A stretch of DNA of 64,000 bases from Oricola sp. (GTDB lineage Bacteria; Pseudomonadota; Alphaproteobacteria; Rhizobiales; Rhizobiaceae): the NCBI RefSeq assembly GCF_022763245.1, contig NZ_JALEGV010000041.1, forward strand, positions 791,223-855,222. The letters run 5' to 3'. A program made the translations under genes and the position numbers. The first letter of the stretch is position 1. Each line of letters opens with the position of its first letter. The notes under the pieces were generated by a model. It had not been told where the DNA came from, made no database searches, and saw only the letters and a program-made list of their open reading frames with translations. Positions 35,088-43,563 of this stretch are shown in pieces.

Positions 35088-35414
35088 GTGGGGCCGAAAC
35101 GGCTCGAACTGACCGAGGCCGCCCGCGACGATCTGCGCGACATCCGCCGGCACATCGAGAAAGACAGCCCCGGCAACTCCCGCGCCTTCGTTGCCGAACT
35201 CGCAGAGAAGATGGCGTTCATCGCCCGGACCGGCTTCACCGGGTCGCCGCGGGACCATGTCGCGCAAGGCTTGCGGGCTTTTCCCTACAAGCGCCGCTGC
35301 ATCTATTTCAGGCTCTACCCGGACCGCGTCGTCATTGTGCGTGTCCTGCATGGTGCGCAGGACGTCGCCCGGCAGAGTTTCGATGAAAGCGGCGATACGC
35401 CGCCCGAACCGTGA
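35088..35414 (+). CDS. parE: ParE-family toxin
   Basis: 108 residues from GTG 35088. RelE/ParE fold: LELTEAARDDLRDIRRHIEK, SPRDHVAQGLRAFPYKRRCIYF and DRVVIVRVLHGAQDVARQ. It should poison gyrase unless bound by the antitoxin encoded 1 bp upstream. Placed between the ligase-associated helicase and exonuclease genes, which are usually neighbours. It has a slightly long C-terminus (SFDESGDTPPEP). Confidence 0.9.
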   Translation: MGPKRLELTEAARDDLRDIRRHIEKDSPGNSRAFVAELAEKMAFIARTGFTGSPRDHVAQGLRAFPYKRRCIYFRLYPDRVVIVRVLHGAQDVARQSFDESGDTPPEP

Positions 35415-35454
35415 TAGACGGGGGCGTGGAGAAAACGGCAAACTGACACACGCC

Positions 35455-36465
35455 ATGCGCTTCGAGGACCTGCTTCGCCCGACGCCCAAGGGGCTCTATT
35501 GCCCGCCGGGCGACTTCTACATCGATCCCGTGCGCCCGGTGGAGCGGGCGCTGATCACGCATGGCCATGCCGATCACGCAAGGCCGGGCCACGCCCATGT
35601 GATGGCGACGCCAGAGACGCTGGACATCATGGGCATCCGCTATGGCGAGACCTTTGCCGGCGCCACGCAGGCGGCCGCCTATGGCGAGACGGTCGCGGTC
35701 AACGGCGTGACGGTGAGCTGGCATCCGGCCGGCCATGTGCTGGGCGCGGCGCAGATCGCAGTGGAAATGGACGGCACGCGCATCGTCGCGTCGGGCGACT
35801 ACAAGCGCCGCCGCGACCCGACCTGCGCCTCCTTCGAGCCGGTCGACTGCGACGTGTTCATCACCGAGGCGACGTTCGCTCTGCCGGTGTTCCACCACCC
35901 CGACGATCGCGGCGAGATCGCCAAGCTGCTGGCGAGCGCCGCGCAGTTTCCCGAGCGCACGCATCTCGTCGGGGCCTATTCGCTCGGCAAGGCTCAGCGC
36001 GTCATCGCGCTTCTGCGCGAGGCCGGTTACGCCGAGACGATCTACATCCATGGCGCGATGCAAAAGCTCTGCGACTATTATGTCAGCCGCGGCGTCGAAC
36101 TCGGCCCGCTGGCGCCCGCAACCGACGACGACGCCGACCGCGACCGGTTTGCCGGCGCGATCGTCATCGGCCCGTCGGCGGCCTTCGCTGACCGCTGGGC
36201 ACGGCGCTTTCCCGACCCCATATCCTGCTACGCCTCCGGCTGGATGCGGGTGCGCCAGCGCGTGCGCCAGATGGGCGTCGAACTGCCGCTGATCCTGTCG
36301 GACCATTGCGACTGGGACGAGCTGACGGACACGATCCGCGAGATCGGGCCGCAGGAGGTCTGGGTCACCCATGGCCGCGAGGAGGCGCTTGTGCGCTGGT
36401 GCGAACTGAACCAGATTCGCGCCCGGCCGCTGAACATTGTCGGATATGAGGACGAAGCGGAATGA
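35455..36465 (+). CDS. Ligase-associated MBL-fold exonuclease
   Basis: 336 residues from ATG 35455. The metallo-beta-lactamase metal motif THGHADHARPGH is followed by HPAGHVLGAAQI, SGDYKRR, FITEATF and, near the C-terminus, LSDHCDWDEL, the pattern of beta-CASP-type DNA/RNA nucleases. This matches the ligase-associated DNA damage response exonuclease. It overlaps the next gene by 4 bp, and the ligase lies one gene further on. Confidence 0.92.
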   Translation: MRFEDLLRPTPKGLYCPPGDFYIDPVRPVERALITHGHADHARPGHAHVMATPETLDIMGIRYGETFAGATQAAAYGETVAVNGVTVSWHPAGHVLGAAQIAVEMDGTRIVASGDYKRRRDPTCASFEPVDCDVFITEATFALPVFHHPDDRGEIAKLLASAAQFPERTHLVGAYSLGKAQRVIALLREAGYAETIYIHGAMQKLCDYYVSRGVELGPLAPATDDDADRDRFAGAIVIGPSAAFADRWARRFPDPISCYASGWMRVRQRVRQMGVELPLILSDHCDWDELTDTIREIGPQEVWVTHGREEALVRWCELNQIRARPLNIVGYEDEAE

Positions 36466-37334
36466 CATCGCCTAACCGGATCGCGCGCTTCGCCGCGCTC
36501 TTCTGCCTCGTGGCGCTCGCCATGTCGGGCGGCCATGCGGTCGGGGCCGACGGCGCGCCCGAGGGCGACATGGCCGCGACGCTGCGCAATGCCTGCCTGG
36601 CGCTCGCCGCGCCGCGCATGAGCGTCGGCGCCCTGCGCGTCGATCCCGCCGGCACGCGCGATTTCGCCTTCGCGCTGGTCACCGACGCCCGAACCGGGGC
36701 CGAGCATGTCTGCGCCCATGAAAAGGCGAGCGGCCGGACCGTGCTGGGCGGCCCCCTGGAGGCGATCGTCGATCCCCAGAAGCCGTTCTCGCCGCAGGAC
36801 GCGACGCAACTGTCGGAACTGCGGGCGCAGGTTGCCGCGACGCTCGCCGACCTCGACGCCCGGAACCTGAAGTCCAATGGCGAGGCCTCCACGGTGGCGG
36901 CGCTTCTGTCGGGCAGGGTGAAGCCGGACGATCTGGCGAGCTTCCCGCCGGGCCCGTATCGCTGCACGGTCTACTGGTACGGCTTCCTGGAGGAGGGGGC
37001 GCAGCGCGTCGGCGCGCATCGCTGCACGGTCTCGCCCGCGCCCGATGGCGGCCTGATCATCGACAAGGCGACGGGCGACCGTTTCCACGGCCAGACGACG
37101 GAATGGGAGAACGGCCTCAGCGCCTTTTACGGCCGCACCTGGCTGGAGGGCCAGTCGGAGCGCCGCTACGACCCGGCCCGCCCCGACAATGCCGACAACG
37201 ACAATTTCGGCAACAAGGTCGGGCTTGCGCTGCGCTCCGGCGAGCGGCTGTTCCTCGTCTCCATCGACGAGCGCGGCATGACGGAGCCGGACCCGACCTT
37301 CTTCGAGATCCTGGAACTGGTGCCGCAGCTTTGA
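36462..37334 (+). CDS. Hypothetical exported protein between exonuclease and ligase
   Basis: 290 residues starting with a signal peptide (ALFCLVALAMSGGHAVGA). The mature part contains four Cys (RNACLAL, EHVCAHE, YRCTVYW, HRCTVSP) and a tail region FYGRTWLEGQSERRYDPARP, then NDNFGNKVGLALRSG. The start overlaps the exonuclease stop by 4 bp (ATGA) and its stop overlaps the ligase start (TTGA), so it is translationally locked inside a DNA-repair operon although it looks exported. Family and role not recognised. Confidence 0.72.
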   Translation: MTSPNRIARFAALFCLVALAMSGGHAVGADGAPEGDMAATLRNACLALAAPRMSVGALRVDPAGTRDFAFALVTDARTGAEHVCAHEKASGRTVLGGPLEAIVDPQKPFSPQDATQLSELRAQVAATLADLDARNLKSNGEASTVAALLSGRVKPDDLASFPPGPYRCTVYWYGFLEEGAQRVGAHRCTVSPAPDGGLIIDKATGDRFHGQTTEWENGLSAFYGRTWLEGQSERRYDPARPDNADNDNFGNKVGLALRSGERLFLVSIDERGMTEPDPTFFEILELVPQL

Positions 37335-38935
37335 AGGGCTTCGCCGACCTCCTCGACCGTCTCGTCCTGACGCCGTCGCGTAACGCCAAGCTGACGCTTC
37401 TGACCGGCTATCTCGCCGCGACGCCGGATCCCGACCGCGGCTACGCCATCGCGGCGATCACGCGCGATCTGGACATCCTGTCGGTCAAGCCGGCGATGGT
37501 GCGCGCGCTGGTCGCCGAGCGGGTGGACGAGGTGCTGTTCGCCTATTCCTACGATTTCGTCGGCGACCTCGCCGAGACGGTGTCGCTGATCTGGCCGGCG
37601 ACAGAGGGGCGCGCGTCGGATCTGCCGACGCTTTCGCAGATCGTCGAAACGCTGCAATCCGCCTCGCGTTCCGACGGGCCGAGATTGGTGGAGCGCTGGC
37701 TCGACGAGCTCGATCCGTCCGGCCGCTATGCGCTGTTGAAGCTGATCACCGGCGGCATGCGCGTCGGCGTGTCGGCGCGGCTGATGAAACAGGCGCTCGC
37801 CGATTACGGCGGCGAGGACGTCGCCGAGATCGAGGAGCTCTGGCACGGGCTGACGCCGCCCTATCAGCCGCTGTTCGACTGGCTCGACGGCCGCGCCGAC
37901 AAGCCGGCCAATCTCGCCGCCGCGCCCTTCCGGCCGGCCATGCTGGCAAATCCGGTCGATCTGGACGAACTCGCCCGCTACGACCCGGCCGACTATTCTG
38001 CCGAATGGAAATGGGACGGCATCCGCGTCCAGGCGACCGGCGAGCGCGGCGAGCGGCGCATCTATTCGCGCACCGGCGACGACATTTCGGGCGCGTTTCC
38101 CGATCTCCTGGCGGCGATGGAGTTCGACGGCGCGATCGACGGCGAGTTGCTGGTCGGCCATGTCGAGGACGGCGCGATCCGAACCGGCACGTTTTCCGAC
38201 CTGCAGCAGCGGCTGAACCGCAAGACCGTGCCGGCGAAGCTGCAGAAGCAGTATCCCGCGATCCTGCGCGCCTACGACCTGTTGCAGGAGGGCGGCGAGG
38301 ATCTGCGGCCGCTGCCCTTCGAGGAACGCCGCGCCCGGCTGGAGCGCTTCGTCGCCGACCTGCCGTCCGACCGCTTCGACCTGTCGCCGCTGGTCGCCTT
38401 CGAAAGCTGGGAGGAGGTCGCGCAGATGCGCAACGCGGCGCCCGACCCGGTGATCGAGGGGCTGATGCTGAAGCGCCGCGATTCCGCCTATGTGCCGGGC
38501 CGGCCGAAGGGGCCGTGGTTCAAGTGGAAGCGCGATCCGTTCCTCGTCGATGCCGTGCTGATGTATGCCCAGCGCGGCCACGGCAAGCGCTCCAGCTTCT
38601 ATTCCGACTACACGTTCGGCGTCTGGACCGGCCCGGCCGACGATCCCCTGCTGGTGCCGGTCGGCAAGGCCTATTTCGGCTTCACCGACGAGGAACTGAA
38701 GCAGATCGACAAATTCGTCCGCGACAACACGATCGAGCGTTTCGGCCCGGTCCGCTCCGTGCGCGCCGAGCCGGACAAGGGCCTCGTGCTGGAAGTGGCC
38801 TTCGAGGGGCTGAACCGTTCGAGCCGGCACAAATCCGGCATCGCGATGCGCTTTCCCCGCATTTCGAGGCTGCGGTGGGACAAGCCGCCTGGCGAGGCGG
38901 ACCGCCTGGAGACGCTGGAGGCGATGCTCGAGTGA
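37331..38935 (+). CDS. ATP-dependent DNA ligase of the ligase-associated (cisplatin response) module
   Basis: 534 residues from TTG 37331, chosen because MKGFADLLDRLVLTPSRNAKL is the family N-terminus and TTGA overlaps the previous stop. The nucleotidyltransferase core has the AMP-binding Lys in AEWKWDGIRVQ near residue 224, then GAIDGELLVG, PVIEGLMLKRRDSAYVPGRP and FKWKRDPFLVD, followed by an OB domain. It seals nicks in a repair pathway associated with cross-linking damage. All four module members are present in this window but dispersed. Confidence 0.93.
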   Translation: MKGFADLLDRLVLTPSRNAKLTLLTGYLAATPDPDRGYAIAAITRDLDILSVKPAMVRALVAERVDEVLFAYSYDFVGDLAETVSLIWPATEGRASDLPTLSQIVETLQSASRSDGPRLVERWLDELDPSGRYALLKLITGGMRVGVSARLMKQALADYGGEDVAEIEELWHGLTPPYQPLFDWLDGRADKPANLAAAPFRPAMLANPVDLDELARYDPADYSAEWKWDGIRVQATGERGERRIYSRTGDDISGAFPDLLAAMEFDGAIDGELLVGHVEDGAIRTGTFSDLQQRLNRKTVPAKLQKQYPAILRAYDLLQEGGEDLRPLPFEERRARLERFVADLPSDRFDLSPLVAFESWEEVAQMRNAAPDPVIEGLMLKRRDSAYVPGRPKGPWFKWKRDPFLVDAVLMYAQRGHGKRSSFYSDYTFGVWTGPADDPLLVPVGKAYFGFTDEELKQIDKFVRDNTIERFGPVRSVRAEPDKGLVLEVAFEGLNRSSRHKSGIAMRFPRISRLRWDKPPGEADRLETLEAMLE

Positions 38936-39136
38936 CCGCGCGCGACACGTGCAGGGCGGTCGAACGACCGGCCCGCCGGGCAGCTCTAGGGCTCGAGCGC
39001 CACGTATCGGGCCGGTCGCCGGGAGGTCGGACCACGCCTCCGGACGGATGCGTCGGACCGGCGCGTCCGTGGTCATTGAACATCGCCGCGCGCCGTTGCG
39101 CATGACCCAATTGGGCCATGCGACACGCGTCCGGGC

Positions 39137-40666
39137 CTATTGCGTCAGCACGTCGCCGAGCAATTCGTCGAAGCGCTCGTACTGGAACAGGTGGCCGACG
39201 CCGGCCACCTCGGTCTTCGGCGGCGCGCCGGCGAGCGCATGCAGGCGCCGCATGTCCTTCGGCGGGTGGATGGTGTCCTGGTCCCCATGCACGAAACGCA
39301 CCGGCGTCTGCAGCGCCTTGACCTGTTCCCAGTCGAAATGGACCTGGTTGAAATAGTCCTGCCGCAGGCTGGTCTCCGAATTGAGCACGGCCTCCATGAT
39401 GCGCGCGCCCTGGTGCGGGGCGTCGAATTCGCGGTCCAGCACGGCCATGTCGGGCGCGCTGCCGGCGAAGATGCGCTTGATGGTCGGCTCGAAGCGCTCG
39501 CGCGGGGCGAACTGCCGCTTGAGCATCGCCATCGTCTTGGTCAGCAGCGTTTCGTTGCGCAGCGCCAACTCGGCCACGCTGGCGCCGAAATAAGCCGCGC
39601 TCGGCCGGTAGTGGCCGGCGGAAAAGCAGGTCGCCGCATAGGTGACGGAACTGGTCTTTTCGGGGTGCTTGCGGGCGAAGGCCGTCGCCAGCGCGCCGCT
39701 GGAGACCATGGCGACGAGCGGCGTCGGCACGCCGCACATCTGCGTCCACGCGGTCTCGACGCCGGCCAGCGCCTCGCTGTGGTGGGACATGTGGTCCTGG
39801 CGCGGCGCCTCCAGTTCCAGGACGCCGGGGCGCAGCGGGAAGATCACCCGGGCGTTGTTCTCGACCGCGAAGGCGAGGTTCTGCGCCGTGATGTCCGGAA
39901 AGATCATCGGATGCAGCACGATTACCGGCCGTCCGGCCAGCGGACCGTAATCGAGGATCCGCACCGGCGGCCCCTTGCGCTGGTTGAGGATGGAGACGCG
40001 CACGCCCTCCGGCAGGAAACGGTCGGCATAATCGTGCAGGAAATCGTCCTCGCGCGACGAGGCGATGGCGGGCATCAGGGCGAGCAGTATGTCCTGCAGC
40101 AGCACGCGCACCACGTCCTGCTGGCGCGACAGGCGCATCCGGTTGGACAGCGACTTGAACTGGTTGCGGCGCGTCTCGTAGGCGACGCCGTCGATCTCGG
40201 CGGCCTCCGACAGCGAGTGCCCGGCGAGCAGCAGGGCCGCGAGGCGGGTTTCGGCCGGGCTGGGCGTGTCGAGGCCGGCATTGCGCATCGTCGCGCCGAT
40301 GATGTCGACGGGCGCGACCACGACCATCGCGCGGCCGCCCGCGCGGCAGCACACGCCGATATGGCCGGCCGACACGATGATGTGGTTGGCCTCCAGCGCG
40401 GGTGTCATGTCGGCGGCCGGGAAGGGCGAGATGTCTGCCGGCGTGTCGGCGTCCAGCATGTAGCGCCAGATCGGGACGCCCTCGTAGTCGGTCGAGGGAG
40501 CCGGCTCTTGCCGGTCGATGCTGTCGAGGAAGCCGAACAGGTGCTCGGAATCAAGGTCGGGCACCGTGCGCACCGCCTCGACGGCTATCGCTCTCGCCTT
40601 GAAGTCCTGCACCGCGTCTGCCTCCTGATCCCCACTCACGGTTGCAATTGCCGCCCGCGATGGCAA
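39137..40666 (-). CDS. LuxR-type HTH fused to an alpha/beta hydrolase
   Basis: 509 residues. The central HTH (PAETRLAALLLAGHSLSEAAEI, then YETRRNQFKSLSNRM, about residues 135-180) is of the LuxR/GerE kind. It is preceded by about 130 residues that could be a sensor. From about 215 there is an alpha/beta hydrolase fold: RVIFPLRPGV, nucleophile-elbow equivalent LVAMVSSGALATAF, acid in HGDQDTIHP and His in GVGHLFQYE. The elbow is VSSGA instead of GxSxG, so catalysis may be altered. Perhaps a signal-responsive regulator that binds or cleaves an acyl ligand. No obvious target nearby except the divergent RpiR/TRAP locus. Confidence 0.8.
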   Translation of the reverse strand: MPSRAAIATVSGDQEADAVQDFKARAIAVEAVRTVPDLDSEHLFGFLDSIDRQEPAPSTDYEGVPIWRYMLDADTPADISPFPAADMTPALEANHIIVSAGHIGVCCRAGGRAMVVVAPVDIIGATMRNAGLDTPSPAETRLAALLLAGHSLSEAAEIDGVAYETRRNQFKSLSNRMRLSRQQDVVRVLLQDILLALMPAIASSREDDFLHDYADRFLPEGVRVSILNQRKGPPVRILDYGPLAGRPVIVLHPMIFPDITAQNLAFAVENNARVIFPLRPGVLELEAPRQDHMSHHSEALAGVETAWTQMCGVPTPLVAMVSSGALATAFARKHPEKTSSVTYAATCFSAGHYRPSAAYFGASVAELALRNETLLTKTMAMLKRQFAPRERFEPTIKRIFAGSAPDMAVLDREFDAPHQGARIMEAVLNSETSLRQDYFNQVHFDWEQVKALQTPVRFVHGDQDTIHPPKDMRRLHALAGAPPKTEVAGVGHLFQYERFDELLGDVLTQ

Positions 40667-40811
40667 GGTTTTCGCGACCCGTACGTCCCGTCCGGGCCCG
40701 CATTGCGAGGATAGCGCGAAAACCGCCGCGCCGAATGACCCGTTTGGATCAAGACGGTGTCATCGGCCGGTTCCGGTTATTCGCGCCTTGCATTGCGCCT
40801 GAATTCGGCCG

Positions 40812-41693
40812 ATGTCAGAAGAAACCCCGGTTTCACGAAAGAGCGAAATGAAACAGGATCGCAGGGATTCCTTTCTGGCGCGGGTGCGCAGCGCCTTGCC
40901 CGATCTGCATCCGGCGGAACGCCGGCTCGGCGAATTCGTCTGCGACTTCCCCGGCGAACTGGCGAGCTACGACGCGCAGGAACTGGCCCGGCTGGCCAAC
41001 GTCTCCAAGGCGACCGTGTCGCGCTTCGTGCGGCGGCTGGACTACGCCAATTACGACGAGGCGCGCAAACACGCCCGCGAGGAGCAGATGACGGGCTCGC
41101 GCCTGTTTCTGACCCTGCCGAGCGAGGACAATCCGGACGGCACGCTCGCCGCCAACCTCACCCAGGGCAAGGCCAATCTCGACCGCACCTTCGGCGCCAT
41201 CCCCCAGGCGGAGATCGACGCGGTGGCGCAGGCGCTGCTCGACGCGCGCAAGGCGTGGGTGATCGGCTTTCGCGCGGCCCATCCTCTGGCCGATTACCTG
41301 CGCTGGCAGCTGATCCAGGTGATCGAGAACATCATAGCCATTCCCGGCAGCGGCGAGACGCTGGGCGAGTCGCTCGCCAGCATCCGGCCCGACGATTGCG
41401 TGGTGCTGTTCGGCCTGCGCCGGCGCATCGCCCAGACCGACACTATCCTCGACCAGATCGCGGCGAGCGGGGCGAAACTGCTCTACGTCACCGACGAAGG
41501 GGTGGAGCCGGACCGGCGGCCGCGCTGGCATTTTCGCTGCCACACGGCGGCGAGCGGGCCGCTGTTCAGCCATGTCTCGGTGATGGCCGTCTGCCACCTG
41601 ATCGCCATGCGCGCGATCGAGCTTGCCGGCGGCAAGGCACGAGCCCGTCTGCGCGCCATCGAGACGATGAACGACCAGCTCGGCGAGCTGTAA
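40812..41693 (+). CDS. MurR/RpiR family transcriptional regulator
   Basis: 293 residues. N-terminal HTH_6 domain (LHPAERRLGEFVCDFP, then LARLANVSKATVSRFVRRLDY) and a C-terminal SIS domain for a phosphorylated or sugar-like ligand (KAWVIGFRAAHPLADYL, LLYVTDEG). It lies 240 bp before a TRAP transporter operon on the same strand and most likely controls it in response to the transported solute. Confidence 0.9.
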   Translation: MSEETPVSRKSEMKQDRRDSFLARVRSALPDLHPAERRLGEFVCDFPGELASYDAQELARLANVSKATVSRFVRRLDYANYDEARKHAREEQMTGSRLFLTLPSEDNPDGTLAANLTQGKANLDRTFGAIPQAEIDAVAQALLDARKAWVIGFRAAHPLADYLRWQLIQVIENIIAIPGSGETLGESLASIRPDDCVVLFGLRRRIAQTDTILDQIAASGAKLLYVTDEGVEPDRRPRWHFRCHTAASGPLFSHVSVMAVCHLIAMRAIELAGGKARARLRAIETMNDQLGEL

Positions 41694-41807
41694 CTGACGC
41701 GCAATCCATCACCACGCAGCAAGCGCTGCTTAATTCATATGCAGAATCACCGGCGCGCGACGCGGGGCGATTTTGCGTTGATTTCGGTCAACATCATGAT
41801 ATCAATG

Positions 41808-41823
41808 TGAAATCACAGTTTCA
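41808..41823. promoter_or_regulatory. Candidate RpiR operator before the TRAP operon
   Basis: TGAAA-N6-TTTCA, with a further ATGAAAT copy 13 bp on, in an AT-rich stretch 110 bp upstream of the TRAP binding-protein gene. RpiR regulators bind short inverted repeats of this sort. The assignment is positional. Confidence 0.35.
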
Positions 41824-41933
41824 TATAAGTTTGGCATGAAATCTGTATCGTCAAATGCGTCGGCGAAAGCCGCTCACGTCACGCAAGACAAGTGTATCTC
41901 GCGCTGATATGGCGCAAACGGAAGGCGAAGCAG

Positions 41934-42965
41934 ATGACCAAAACGTTCCTGATTGCATCCCTCACGGCGGTTCTTGCCGCTTCCGCCGCGCATGCGGAAA
42001 CCATGAGCCTGAAAGTGCTCGGCCAGCCGGCCGGCTCGGGCCTCATCGCCCAGAACAAGGAAAAGCCCTTCTTCGAGAGCTTCTCCGAGAGCACCGGCAT
42101 CGACGCAACGGCCGAATACCTGCCGGTCGACGTCGCGGGCGTTCCCGATTCCGACGGTCTGCGCGTGCTGAAATCCGGCCTCTTCGACATCGTCTCGATC
42201 CGCGGCCCGCAGGTCAGCCGCGACGAACCCTCGATCCTGGGTCTCGATCTCGTCGGCCTCAACACAAGCTATTCGGCCGGCCGCGCCCATATGGACGCCT
42301 TCGTCGATACGGTCGGCGCGCGCATCGAGGAGAAGTTCAACGCCAAGCTGCTCGGCGTCTGGCCGGCCGGCCCGCAGGTCGTGTTCTGCAAGCCCGAGAT
42401 CTCCGGCCTCGCCGACCTGAAGGGCCTGAAGGTGCGCGTCGGCGACCAGAGCGCGGCCAATTTCGTCTCCGGCCTCGGCGCGACCGGCGTTCCGATGCCC
42501 TTCGGCGAAGTCCAGCAATCGCTGGCGCGCGGCGTCGTCGATTGCGCCATCACCGGCCCGGCTTCGGCCAATTCCGCCGGCTGGCCGGAAGCCACCACCA
42601 CGGTGCTGCCGATCGCCCTGCAGCTCGCCGTCAACGGCTATGCCGTCAATCTCGACACCTGGAACAAGCTGTCGGCGGAGGACCAGGAAAAGCTGAGCGC
42701 CTCCATCACCGAACTGACCGATGACATCTGGGCCTATTCCGAAGAGCTCTATGAAGACGCGATGAACTGCAACACCGGCAAGGAGTGCAAGCTCGGCAAG
42801 CCTTACAGCCTGAAGAGCGCGCCCGTCTCCGACGCCGACATCGCCATGGTCGCCGAAGCGGTCGGCAAGGTGTCGCTGCCGGTCTGGGCCGAACAGTGCA
42901 ACGCCGTCTTCCCCGAATGCGAGGCGACCTGGAAGGCGACGGTCGGCGCGCAGCTCGGCCTGTAA
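41934..42965 (+). CDS. TRAP transporter solute-binding protein (DctP family)
   Basis: 343 residues from ATG 41934. Signal peptide MTKTFLIASLTAVLAASAAHA, then a periplasmic DctP-like fold with LKSGLFDIVSI, GLADLKGLKVRV (the typical region around the carboxylate-binding Arg) and GVVDCAITGPASANSAGW. Four Cys in the C-terminal part (NCNTGKECKLG and EQCNAVFPECEATW) suggest two disulphides, not usual in DctP. It should capture an organic acid for the two permeases encoded next. Confidence 0.9.
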   Translation: MTKTFLIASLTAVLAASAAHAETMSLKVLGQPAGSGLIAQNKEKPFFESFSESTGIDATAEYLPVDVAGVPDSDGLRVLKSGLFDIVSIRGPQVSRDEPSILGLDLVGLNTSYSAGRAHMDAFVDTVGARIEEKFNAKLLGVWPAGPQVVFCKPEISGLADLKGLKVRVGDQSAANFVSGLGATGVPMPFGEVQQSLARGVVDCAITGPASANSAGWPEATTTVLPIALQLAVNGYAVNLDTWNKLSAEDQEKLSASITELTDDIWAYSEELYEDAMNCNTGKECKLGKPYSLKSAPVSDADIAMVAEAVGKVSLPVWAEQCNAVFPECEATWKATVGAQLGL

Positions 42966-42993
42966 GAACGCCGCCGCGCCGGGGAGAAGCGAA

Positions 42994-43563
42994 ATGAACC
43001 ATGTGACCCGAATTTCGGGGGTCATCTTCGGAACGATCATGATCGCGCTGTCGGTCACGATCGTGGCGGAGATCCTCTTGCGGAAGTTCTTTTCGGTCTC
43101 GCTCGGCGGGGTGGACGAACTGGGCGGCTATGCGGTCGCCGTCGTCGCGCCGCTGGCCTTTCTGGTCGCCGCCGCCGACAGCGCCCATATCCGCATCAAC
43201 CTGCTGCACGCCCGCCTGCCCATGCGGCTGCGGGCGGTGCTCAACCTGGCGGCGGCGCTGGCGCTGGCGCTGCTTGCCCTCTTCCTCTTCTATTTCACCG
43301 TCCAGACCGTGCGCGAGACTTTGGAATACCGCTCCATCGCGCAGACACCCTGGGCGACGCCGCTGATCTATCCGCAAGCGCTGTGGCTGGTCGCCATGGG
43401 CGTCTTCGCCCTCGGCATGCTGGTCATCGCCGGCGGCGCGGTCGGCGCGCTGGCGAGGGGCGAGTGGCGCACGCTCGATCTGCGCTACGGGCCGGAATCG
43501 GTGTCCGACGAGGTGCTGGCGGAGCTTGAGGATCTCAAGAAGCGCCAGGAGGCGGCGTCGTGA
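42994..43563 (+). CDS. TRAP transporter small permease (DctQ family)
   Basis: 189 residues with four hydrophobic helices (ISGVIFGTIMIALSVTIVAE, YAVAVVAPLAFLVAAA, VLNLAAALALALLALFLFYF, LWLVAMGVFALGMLVIAGG). This is the standard small integral subunit. It overlaps the large permease start by 4 bp (GTGA) and follows the binding protein after 28 bp. Confidence 0.9.
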   Translation: MNHVTRISGVIFGTIMIALSVTIVAEILLRKFFSVSLGGVDELGGYAVAVVAPLAFLVAAADSAHIRINLLHARLPMRLRAVLNLAAALALALLALFLFYFTVQTVRETLEYRSIAQTPWATPLIYPQALWLVAMGVFALGMLVIAGGAVGALARGEWRTLDLRYGPESVSDEVLAELEDLKKRQEAAS

